This document shows, piece by piece, positions 38,273 through 50,200 of a stretch of 64,000 nt of DNA. Below the pieces are notes generated by a model. The model ran no database searches. It saw nothing but the letters and a program-made list of their open reading frames with translations, and was not told the origin of the DNA. This DNA comes from Palaemon carinicauda. Taxonomy: Eukaryota > Arthropoda > Malacostraca > Decapoda > Palaemonidae. The DNA is taken from contig NC_090759.1 of assembly GCF_036898095.1 (NCBI RefSeq), positions 27,563,141 through 27,627,140 on the forward strand. The letters run 5' to 3'. Position numbers and translations under genes: made by a program. The stretch's first letter is position 1; the number at the start of each line of letters is the position of its first letter.

Positions 38273-41200
38273 TATTATTATTATTATTAATAGCCAAGCT
38301 ATAACCCTAGTTAGAAAAGCAAGATGCTATAAGCCCAAGGGCTCCAATAGAGGAAAATAGCCCAGTGAGGAAAGGAAATAAGGATATAAATAAATGATGA
38401 GAAAAAATGAATAATAAATCATTCTAAAACAGTAACGTCAAAAGAGATGTCATATGTAAACTATTAACAACTTCAAAACAGATATGTCATATATAAACTA
38501 TAAAAAGACTCATGTCAGCCTGGTCAAAATAAAAACATTTGCTCCAACTTTGAACTTCTTTTGAAGTTCTACTGATTCAACTACCCGATTAGGAAGATCA
38601 TTCCGCAACTTGGTCACAGCTGGAATAAAACTTCTTGAATACTATGTAGTATTGAGCCTCATGATGGAGAAGGCCTGGCTATTAGAATTAACTTCCTGCC
38701 TAGTATTAAGAATAGGAAAGAATTGTCCAGGGAGATCTGAATGTAAAGGATGGTCAGAGTTATGAAAAATCTTATGCAACATGCATAATGAACTAATTGA
38801 ACGACGGTGCCAAAGATTAATATCTAGATCAGGAATAAGAAATTTAATAGACCGTAAGTTTCTGTCTAACAAATTAAGATGAGAATCAGCAGCTGAACAC
38901 CAGACAGGAGAACAATACTCAAAACAAGGTAGAATGAAAGGATTAAAATACTTCTTCAGAATAGATTGATCACTGAAAATCTTGTAAGACTTTCTCAATA
39001 AGCCAATTTTTTGTGCAATTGAAGAAGACAGACCTAATGTGTTTCTCAAAAGTAAATTTGCTGTTGAGAATCACACCTAAAATTTTAAGAGTAATACAAA
39101 TATGATATTTTAATTATAAAATAAATTTTTGAATATACTTACCCGGTGAATATATAATAGCTGCAACTCTGTTGCTCGACAGACACATACATAAAAAACT
39201 CGCGAGCGATCGCTATGCAGGTTGCGGGTGTGCCCACCAGCGCCAACTGTCGGCCAGATACCACTCTCGGATGTAAACAAAACCTTCAATTTCTTCTCAT
39301 CCCACTGCGTCTCTATTGGGGAGGAAGGGAGGGTCATTTAATTTATATATTCACCGGGTAAGTATATTCAAAAATTTATTTTATAATTAAAATATCATTT
39401 TTAAATATTTAACTTAGCCGGTGAATATATAATAGCTGATTCACACCCAAGGAGGTGGGTAGAGACCAGAGTTAATTATGTTTACAGCGTATAAGCTAAG
39501 AGTTTTTTCATTTTGGCAGTTATCAATATAACAAAACCAAAATAAATAGGTACCTGGTGAGGAAGTTGACTTAGACGATTACTCTGCCTTGTAAGTCTGT
39601 CTTCCTCACGGAGCCCAGCGATCCTCTTAGGATGCTGACAGACTTCCAGGAGCTGAAGTATCAAGGGCTGCAACCCATACAACAGGACCTCATCAAACCC
39701 CTAATTTGGGCGCTCTCAAGAAATGACTTTGACCACCCGCCAAATCAATCAGGATGCGAAAGGCTTCTTAGCCTTCCGAACAACCCATAAAACAATATTA
39801 AAAACATTTCAAGAGACAGATTAAAAGGATATTGGAATTAGGGAAGTGTAGTGGTAGAACCCTCACCCACTACTGCACTCGCTGCAACGAATGGACCCAG
39901 TGTGTAGCAGTCCTCGTAAAGAGTCTGGACATCTTTTAAGTAAAATGACGCGAACACTGACTTGTTTCTCCAAGAAGTCGCGTCCATAATACTTTGCAGA
40001 GATTTATTTTGCTTGAAGGCCACAGAGGTTGCTATATCTCTAACTTCGTGCGTCTTAACCTTAAGCAAACATCGGTCTTTCTCATTCAAGTGAGAATGAG
40101 CCTCTCGTATTAAAAAAATCTGATAAAATATGACAAAGAATTCTTTGACATAGGCAATGAAGGTTTCTTAACTGAGCACCATAAGGCCTCAGATTTCCCT
40201 CGTAATGACTTAGTACGAGCTAAATCGAACTTAAGAGCTCTAACAGGACATAATACTCTTTCCAATTCGTTGCCTACGATCTCTGATAAGCAAGGAATAT
40301 CAAAAGATTTAGGCCAAGGACGAGAAGGCAGTTCATTTTTGGCCAGGAAACCAAGTTGAAGTGAACAAGTGGCTTTTTTCTGTAGAAAAGCCGATGTTCT
40401 TACTGAAGGCATGAAGTTCACTGACCCTTTTAGCCGAAGCCAAGCACACTAGGAAAAGTGTCTTGAGGGTGAGATCCTTCAGGGAGGCTGAATGTAATGG
40501 CTCAAACCTGTCTGACATGAGGAACCTTAGGACCACGTCTAAGTTCCATCCAGGAGTTGCCAAACGACGTTCCTTAGAGGTCTCGAAAGACTTAAGGAGA
40601 TCTTGGAGATCTTTATTGTTGGAAAGATCTAAGCCTCTATGTCGAAAGACCGAAGCCAACATGCTCCTGTAGCCCTTAATCGTGGGAGCTGAAAGGGAGC
40701 GAACCTTTCTCAGATGTAAAAGAAAATCTGCGATTTGGGCTACAGAGGTACTGGACGAGGACACAGATGCTGACTTGCACCAGTCTCGAAAGACTTCCCA
40801 CTTCGACTGGTATACTCTAATGGTAGAAGCTCTCCTAGCTCTTGCAATCGCACTGACTGCCTCCTTCGAAAAACCTCTAGCTCTTGAGAGTCTTTCGATA
40901 GTGTGAAGGAAGTCAGACGAAGAGCGGGGAGGCTTTGATGGACATTCTTTACGTGGGGCTGACGTAACAGATCTACCCTTAGAGGAAGACTTCTTGGAAA
41001 GTCTACCAGCCATTGAAGTACCTCGGTGAACCACTCTCTCGCGGGCCAGAGGGTAGCAACCAACGTCAACCTTGTCCCTCCGTGAGAGGCGAACTTCTGC
41101 AGTACCTTGTTGACTATCTTGAATGGTGGGAATGCATATAAGTCCATAAAAGACCAATCCAGTAGAAACGCGTCTATGTAGATTGCTTCTGTATCTAGGA

Positions 41201-44200
41201 CTGGAGAGCAAAAGATTGGTAACCTTTTGGTCAACGAGGAGGCAAAGAGGTCTATGGTTGGTTGACCCCAAGAAGCCCAAAGACTCTTGCCCACGTCCTT
41301 GTGGAGGGTCCATTCCGTGGGTATCACCTGACCCCTCCGACTGAGACAGTCTGCCAGGACGTTCAAGTCCCCCTGGATGAATCTCGTCAACAGGGAGATG
41401 CCTCGAATTCTAGACCATAAGAGAAGGTCCCTTGCGATCTCGAGCAGCGTGAAGGAGTGTGTGCCTCCTTGCTTGGAGATGTATGCCAAAGTTGTGGTGT
41501 TGTCTGAGTTGACCTCTACCACTTAGTTTCGAAGACGCTTCCTAATATCATCAAGGCCAAGTGGACTGCTAATAGCTCCTTGCCGTTGATGTGCATGCTC
41601 TTCTGACTTGAGGTCCACAGACCAGCGCATTCCCGACCGTCCAGGGTCGCACCCAACCCAAACCCGACGCGTCTGAGGACAACACGTGGTTTGGGTTCTT
41701 GACTGCTAGGGATAGTCCCTCTCTCAGACTGATATTGCTGTCCCACCATTTCAGGCATGCCTTTATTGGTTCGGAGACTGGGAATGATACCGTCTCTAAT
41801 GTCTTGTCCTAGTTCCAGTGAGAGGCTAGATGGAACAGGAGAGGCAGAAGGGGTAGTCTCCCTAGTGAGACAAACTGCTCCAGGGATGAGAGAGTCCCTA
41901 CGAGACTGTTCCAACTCCTGACTGAATAAACGTTTTCTTTTCAGCATTAGTTGGACTTCGAGCAGGGCTTGACTGCGAATCTCCATCCCCAAAAATAAAA
42001 TTATCTGGGATGGGATCAGTTGGGACTTTTAGGTTGACCACAAGTCCCAACTCCCTGGCCAGACTCAACGTGAAGGCTGGACGAAGCTCTGAGAAGCCAG
42101 TCGTCCAAGTACAGGGAGGCTCGGATCCCCGATAGCTCGAAACTGGTACCCCACATTCCTGTAAACAAACCTCAGAAACGGTTGGGAATCCGGGTGTATA
42201 GGAATGTGGAAGTATGCCTCCTGAAGGTCGAGAGAGACCATCCAGTCGCCTTCCATAAATGCTGTCAAGACAGCCTGGAAGACTTCATCGTGAAGTCTGT
42301 CTTGACAATGAACACATTGAGCGCACTTGCCTCTTATGTACTCCTGCAGTGAACATGGCTGCCAAATCATGGAGCCATCCCTGAGGGACTTGTTCCTGCA
42401 GAGAACGTGGCTGTCAGATCATTGGAGCCATCCCTGAAAGCCTTGTTTATGCATGACATAATTGTACAGCAAAACTTCAAAGGCTCGAAAACAGCTGTGA
42501 AGTTGACCTGTAAAATCTTGGAGCGTCTCATGGCCAGGCGCCAGGGAGAGTCTATGAGGTTTGAGAAGTCTATCTGGGCAGAGGCAGGAACTCCCAAGCC
42601 GAGAACTTCTCTCGTGTCATATCAGACTCTCGCTCTATAAGCCAGTTTAAAAGAAGGGAGAGCAAAGGCTGTATCCCCCAAACTCCTCCTGGTGATAAAC
42701 CAGTCGCCTAGCAAACGTAAAGCTCTCTAGGAGAGCGAGAGAGCACTAGCTTATAAAACAACGGCTTCGAAGTAGCTAGGCCTAGTGTAAGCTCTGACGT
42801 TTAGGCGAACGAGGAGCAGCAATTACAAAAAGATCCGGACAAAGATCCTTAAAAATCAGCATGATTTATTTAAAGTCCATAGAGGGCTAAGCAGCTTTAG
42901 GCTCCTCTCCGTCTGACAGAGTCCTCAAGGGAATATCAGTAGGAGGGGGAACAGCAACTTCCTCATCTGAAGGAACCTTGTCCAATAATAGCTGAGTCTC
43001 AAGCAAGGGAGAGACCTACCGTGGTGGCAATGCTTTACAAGCAGAGTCCACACGCACTGGTGCATTAGTAGCGGACCAGGACGCAACGTCATGTAACTGC
43101 TTGACAGTCTGTGAACTGTCAACAACAACAGGTGCGAGAGACCAGGACGCAACGTCATGTAACTGCTTGACAGTCTGTGAACTGTCAACAACAACAGGTG
43201 CGTGAGGACGCACAGCGTCCACTCGAGACTGCTTTGACCGCCTAGACTGAGCAGTCAAAACAACTCTAGAATGCGGAGGTTGACGCTCAGCGTCAAAACA
43301 AGTCAACTCCGATTGTTAGCGAACGTCCTGAACGTCAACAGGAGCATCAGCAAGTGGCCTAACGTCCAAATGTGGCTGAAAATCCACACGAGACCGCATC
43401 GAGTGTGGTTCTAAACAACCTGACTGACGTGACTTAGCTACGCCAACGTCAACAGGACGCACAAAGGAACGTTAGGGTGGCTGAAAGCCAGGATCTCGAT
43501 GAGATAAACGGCTAGGCTCAACGGACTTATCGGCAGAATAGTCTTCCATAAGGGAGGCAAGCTTATTCTGCATGTCTTGCCGTACAACCCATTTAGGATC
43601 AACGGAAATGGTTGCGGTAAGAGACGAGGGTAACGTCTGTGACCGCAAAACCTTGCCAACAAAAAGACTCTCGGAGTCTGTGTTACGCTTTTGTTAGGCG
43701 GCGAGCAGTCTTCCGATGACTGCATAGGGTCAGAGCTGTCCTAATGGCTACAACCAGGACGCTGGACCTGTCCTTAAAGGACTGACTTTCGCTTAAGGGC
43801 CTCGAAACCTTGTTTCAGGTGTCTTATGCGAAAAGCCTTCGGATGACGAGGAGAAAATCGTCTCTCTCGCCTTATGGTAGGGGTGATCTTGGTAAGATAC
43901 ACCCGATACCATAGAGGGAACGTCTGTTCGCTGATCAAGGCCTCTCGAACCCATAAGTCGTACGACATTACTTCTCCCCTGGGCTTGGGAGCTTGCAAGA
44001 GGTCCCGGATTAGGCGAACGACAGGCACGAACAGACGAACCCTCGGTCGCAACACTGATAACACTTTGCGCAATATCACTTTATCACTACGATTTTCTGT
44101 TTTGCACTTATTTCACTGAAAATCGAAACTTTTACTGATTTCTACCTGAAGCACGCAATTCTACCCTCATCAAAAGGTAGTAATTGCGAAATCAGTCGTG

Positions 44201-47200
44201 TAATGCAAGCACATTAATACCAGCAAAAAACAGTAAACATATTTTAAGATAAAAAATTCAGTGGCTGGGGAAGAGACTAAACACTAGTTCATTCAAAACT
44301 ACGTTTTCAATCTCTCACCGTACATTGCCTGGGGACGAGAATAAAAAACTAAAAACGTTTTATCCTTTCTCCCCGTACAGAGACTAGGGACGAGAGTAAC
44401 TCGAGAACAACGTTACCCGCTTGAATGGAACGTTTTCTCTCCTCTCTCTCCCTCCGTCTCTATCTTTCTCTCTCTCTCTCTCTCTTGATTTTGCACCTAA
44501 GAGAAGAGCCCACTTATGTTTCGTCAAAAAAACATGTTATTTGACCAAAGGAAAAAACTGAAAGGTTTTTCAAATAAAAAGTTCCTTTATAATAGAATTT
44601 AAAACATTTAAGCTTTGAAAGAAGAATGAACAAAACGTCAGAATCGATTTACTCTTTCTGCAAAGTGAAACCGTGATACTCTCTCTCTCTATCGTAACGA
44701 TAGAGCGCAAACTGCGTAGCATAAATAAACTAAACGTTAGTTCATCTTTGAAACAGTACGAAGACTATTCAAAGAAAATCTTTCATAAAATATCTATTAA
44801 AAAATATTCATTTAAAAAGTTTTAAATCATTAGCTCTTTAAAAGCTATTTACGATTGAAAGGGCTCAACGTTGTTTAACTTCGGTTTCCAAGTTAGGACC
44901 GCCTACTCTCAGGAAAGGTCGCATATAAACAAATCATTAAAATTTATTTTTATGTTTATTATAAATGGAAAGTTAATCGAAGAGGCCTAATAAAGGCGGT
45001 GAGATATAAAATATATAGAGGAAAATCTATAATTAATTTATAACGTGATAAGATAATTGCTAAAAGCCTAAACACACTTCCGTCTAAGGGAAGGGTCGGC
45101 CATTTAAAAGTCAAAGAAAGTCCATACTCTCTTTGTCATCAAAAATTAAATCTATCCAAAAACGAGTTCAAGGATTTATTTGAAGAAAAAACACCTGTAC
45201 TGCGAAAGCTCAAACCAAATTAAAGTACTTCACCAAATATGATGGGAAAAACTCCAGGTTCAACAGCGAGTAAAAGTACGTCTTGTCGACACGTCGACAG
45301 AGAAGAAATTGAAGGTTTTGTTTACATCCGAGATTGGTATCTGGCCAACAGTTGGCGCTGGTGGGCACACCCGCAACCTGCATAGCGATCGCTCGCGAGT
45401 TTTTTATGTATGTGTCTGTCGAGCAACAGAGTTGCAGCTATTATATATTCACCGGCTAAGTTAAATATTTAAAATTAAAGAAACATTATCAATACTGAGA
45501 TCCGGATGTTGAGGAGCCACCATCCTTGACCTACTTACAAACATACTTTGAGTTTTGTTAGGATTCAACTTCATACCTCATAATTTGCACCATGCACTAA
45601 TTTTAGCTAGATCTCTATTAAGGGATTCACCAACCCCTGATCTACATTCATAGGATGGAATTGATGCACAGAGAGTAGCATCATCTGCATATGCAACAAG
45701 CTTGTTTTCTAGGCCAAACCACATGTCATGTGTATATAGTATGAAAAGTAAAGGGCCAAGAACACTACCCTGTGGAACACCAGATATCACATTCCTATAC
45801 CAACTATGGTGCCCATCAACAACAACTCTTTGAGATCTATTACTTAAAACATCAATAATAATGCTAAGAAACAACCCACCCACTCCCAACTGTTTGAGTT
45901 TGAAAACAAGGGCCTCATGATTAACACGGTCAAAGGCCTATTCTTTACAGATTCTCCTCTGTCCTCATGAACCTGACAACACTGACATTACCAAACAATT
46001 CTTCTTCACCCAAGGGGTTAACTACTGCTCTGTAATTGTTCAGTGGCCACTTTCCTCTTGGTAAGGGTAGAAGGGACTATTTAGCTATGGTAAGCTGCTC
46101 TTCTAGGAGATAGACACTCCAAAATTAAACCATTGTTCTCTAGTCTTGGGTAGTGCCATTACCTCTGTACCATGGTCTTGCACTGTCTTGGGTTAGAGTA
46201 CTCTTGCTTGAGGGTACACTTCGGGCAAACTATTCTATCTTGTTTCTCTTCCTCTTGTTTTGTTAAAGTTTTTATAGTTTATACAAGAGATTTATTTTAA
46301 TGTTACTGTGCCTAAGATATTTTTTTTCCTTGTTTCCTTTCCATACTGGGCTATTTTCCCTGTTGGAGCCCCTGGGCTTATAGCATCCTGCTTTTCCAAC
46401 TAGGGTTATAGCTTAGCAATTAATAAGAATAAGGAAAAATAAGGAAAACTTAAAACTCAAAGGGAACTAAAATTGATTTGCTCTTATAATTCAAAACTGG
46501 AGACCAACATCACTTACTGTATATATCTAATGCATTCTAAATGGAGTCTGTCACTCTCCTAAAAAAATTTGCACATACTACAACAAATTGACATCCAGGG
46601 AAAATTAACTTAATTCCCATAATCTTTTGTTTAAAAAAATTTCTATTACTTTAGTCCATAAACAAGTACAGTACTGTAGTTAAAAAAATTCATACAAATT
46701 CACTACCTCATAATTCACAGCATTTATGGTCAATAGGCTTTCCTAGAAACACCAAATACTGTACAGTGTCTAAGAAAACAGCAGTAGCCTGGATAAGCAG
46801 AAAAGTAGGTGCACAAATGCACCCTTCAGAGTTATGTTTGCACAGTAACCAGTCAAGTCACTTTGTGAAGTCTGCAAAAATGCTATGTAATATTCTTAAC
46901 TAAGGTGGGCTTTGACACTGTCTATCAAAATAGTTCACCTTAGTTCACCACATACTAGCTAAAGGAACCCAGGTTGCATAGGCTATACAGTAGGTCATTT
47001 GAAGAGAGCCTTTCCTTTCCATCCGCAGGTTAAAAGTACAGCGCACAATAAATAGATGAGGAACAAATATTAAAGAGTTCAAAATTTAAACTTTTGTAGA
47101 GCCCCTTGAAAGACTAATAATCCTTTATGGAGAGGCAAAGCTCCTACTGAGAGCCAGGCCAGTTATAGAAAGTGATGCATGAGAGCTGGTGCAAATTCTT

Positions 47201-50200
47201 GGAGCAGCAAGATGCAAGTTGTCTGTGTAGGTCTCTGCCAAAACTACTCATAAACACACTGAATAGCTTAGTAGGTTAGTCAACATACCTACACTGCAAT
47301 TTCTTGATTCAAAAGACCAGAAAACAAACTAACACAAAAGAAAAAAAAAAACACTATTTATGGGAAACTAGGCAAAACACTCCCTGGTGTAAATGATACA
47401 ATCAATACATCAAAAAGAAAATCAATTGAATGAAACTATCTCGACACCCTGCAAAAGTTTTGACAAAAGAAAAATACATGGAATGGATAAGTAGGAATGA
47501 ATGAATGCTAGTTAATATCAAAACTTATCAAAGTAATTTGTATATAACAGTAGGATGACTTCAATGAAGCTGAAGTGGCCATTATAACTATTGGCAGGTG
47601 GGAGGTAAGCTGCACTCATACGTCAGTCAGCTAAACACTCACTTTTGACCTTAGGCCTGGGAGTTACAGGAATGTTACTGTAAGAAGTGTAACTTAAAGG
47701 ACTTAGGTTTGTATAGTTAGGAATACAGAAGTGAAGTGGCATGAGTAAAATGAAAAATGGTAAAGCATCAGGTCCATCAGTTTTATATTGAAATTGTCAA
47801 AATACTAGCTACAGAGGAGGAAGAATGGATGCTGGATTTATTAACCTTTTTACCCCCAAAAGGACGTACTGGTACGTTTCACAAAAGCCATACCTTTACC
47901 CCCATGGATGTACCGGTACGTCCTTGCAAAAAAATGCTATAAAATTTTTTTTTTTTTCATATTTTTGATAATTTTTTGAGAAAATTCAGGCATTTTCCAA
48001 GAGAATGAGACCAACCTGACCTCTCTATGACCAAAATTAAGCCTGTTAGAGCAATTTAAAAAAAAATATACTGCAAAATGTGCTGGGAAAAAAATAACAC
48101 CCTGGGGGTTAAGGGTTGGAAATTTCCAAATAGCCTGGGGGTAAAAGGGTTAAGAGCAATATGGGAAGATGAAATAATGCCTAAAGATTGAGAAGTCTCT
48201 AATGGTATCTATATTCAAGCATGATGATGATGACATGGAATGAGGTAACTAGAAAAGAATTAAACTAACAGAGCATAGTGTGAAAGCTTTTGAGAGGGTA
48301 CTAGATAAGATTGTAAAGATTGGTAAAAAGGAGTATGGATTTATGAGGGGGAGAGGGACTGTGGGTGCCATCTTTATAGTAAGGCAGCTACAGGAAAAGT
48401 GGCTTAGGGAAAACCACAAGCTCTTCTGAGCTTTTGTAGATCTACAGAATGCTTATGATAAAATCCTTTTTGTCTTTAGAAGACGAACAGAATGTGAATA
48501 AGCCATAGCAAACAAAAAGGTCAAAAGGAATGAGCTGGGAGACGATGGACGCCGGAGGTGCTTCCTTCCCTTAGCCGGAGATGTCAAATCAGAATGTAAT
48601 GGTACCCCCAAAGGCGAGGATCAGCGATCAACTGTACCTCCAGGGACACTGAAAAGGATGAAAGGGGTCATTCTAAGGGCTTCCTCCACTGGTGTGGCAG
48701 AAGAAGATGGGTCTGTAGGGGAAGATTCTGCCTTAGTACTGTAGTTGCATTGGTTTCCAAAATCTTTCCATTCAACGGAATACTAATGGAACCCCTAAAG
48801 GTGAGGATCAGCGATCAACTGTGCCTCCAGGGAAACTCAAAAGGATGGAAGGGGTCATGCCAAGGGCTTCCTCCACTGGTGTGGCAGAAGATGATGGTTC
48901 TACAGAAGATTCTGTCTTAGTACTGTAAATGCAAGGGTTTGCAAAAATTCTTTTCTTCAATAGAATACCATCCAGATCTAAGATAGTATACAGCATCCTT
49001 AATGAGTTGTCCTTGGCTGTATCATCATCTGAATTTAATGCTTTGGGCTTACCCAAAAGAGAAGGAATACCTGCTTCCCTAGGTGAGGCAGATAAAGCCA
49101 TTTCATTCTGAGTTTGTCCTAGGGTTAGATGAATGTTGTCATCATTCTGTTCCTTTTCCCCCAGAGGAGAGTGATGGAGAAGGATCAGAAGCCAGAGTTC
49201 CAAAAGGAGATAGTGGAAATCTAGCGAATGACTTCCAAGGCAAAGAATCTCACTTGGACTCCTTCCTGCTGCTGCTGTACTCTTGCCACTAAGAGGACGA
49301 AAACTCCTTACACTCCTAATGGGGGGACGACTGCTGTAAGGAGTCATGACCTCTGTAACAAAGGCACAAAGAATGGGAATCCATGAACATCTTGCCCAAC
49401 GGCCAAAAACTCCTAGGCAAGATATTATGCCTACGTGTGGTTTCTCCCTACAACAGCAAACAACAATCAAATAATCTACAAAACAAAAAAGAAAATTAAA
49501 GAAATCAAGTTTGGAACACAGAGAGTATATCATTACTGTACTACTTGGCGGTTTAAGCCTAAAAGTAGTCACTGTACTCAGGGAGCTAACAGGCGGAGCT
49601 TCCCCAACTACTCGTTAGTTACTACCGACTCCTTACTAAACATTCTAACAGATGAGTTTTGAGCTTCAGTGAAATCATACCTTGATCATAAGACAAGGTT
49701 TTGTATCCATGTAGAAACAAACAATTTTAATTATAATTTTTTACATTTTTATGAATAAGGCTATCATTTGTTTATATTATACTTAAAGTCACATTGTAAG
49801 ATATCAATTCAAAATAATAATGACATTACTGCAGCCAAGTCTAGAACATCTTTAGGGAATGGAAAATTTTTATAAATTGTGTTAAAGCAGTGTTTTTAAA
49901 GAGTTAATGCAGTGTTTTAAAACAGAATAAATTTTTTTCTAAATCAGTATTAACAACGGTCTTTATCTCATTCATCAGTTGGGCTTTCTCAAATAGAATT
50001 ATTGCTAGGCTTATTTCTCTACGAATGCAAAATATCACGCATATTTTTGCCCAATTCATATAATTTCTAAGCTTTAGAAATATAAAGTGTAATATGTTTT
50101 TGTTTCTATGTTGTGTTATGGTTGTACAGTAAGTGATTAAAAAAATAACAAGGAATTATGAACCTAATAAGCCTAATTTATTCAAGTCATACATCTTTGT

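Larger units (their letters stand above)
39102..45474 (-). mobile_element. DIRS1-like retrotransposon E2, 6.4 kb, nested in a LINE
   Basis: It has inverted terminal repeats (39142-39298 and 45300-45455), outer overhangs of about 40 and 19 bp, and an internal complementary region at 39344-39438. The minus-strand order is Gag-like (44079-42370), RT remnant, RNase H/DAM-like (41992-40740), recombinase (41313-39838). It interrupts a LINE RT frame: homology stops at 45475 and resumes at 39101 with no visible target duplication. It belongs to the same family as E3. Several frameshifts and an RT deletion show it is inactive. Confidence 0.9.

Noticed and set aside
48808..49572. 254-codon minus frame as a possible host gene
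   Set aside because: It contains internal duplicated sequence and Ser/Pro-rich text like DIRS ORF1, and lies in a transposon cluster without conserved domains.
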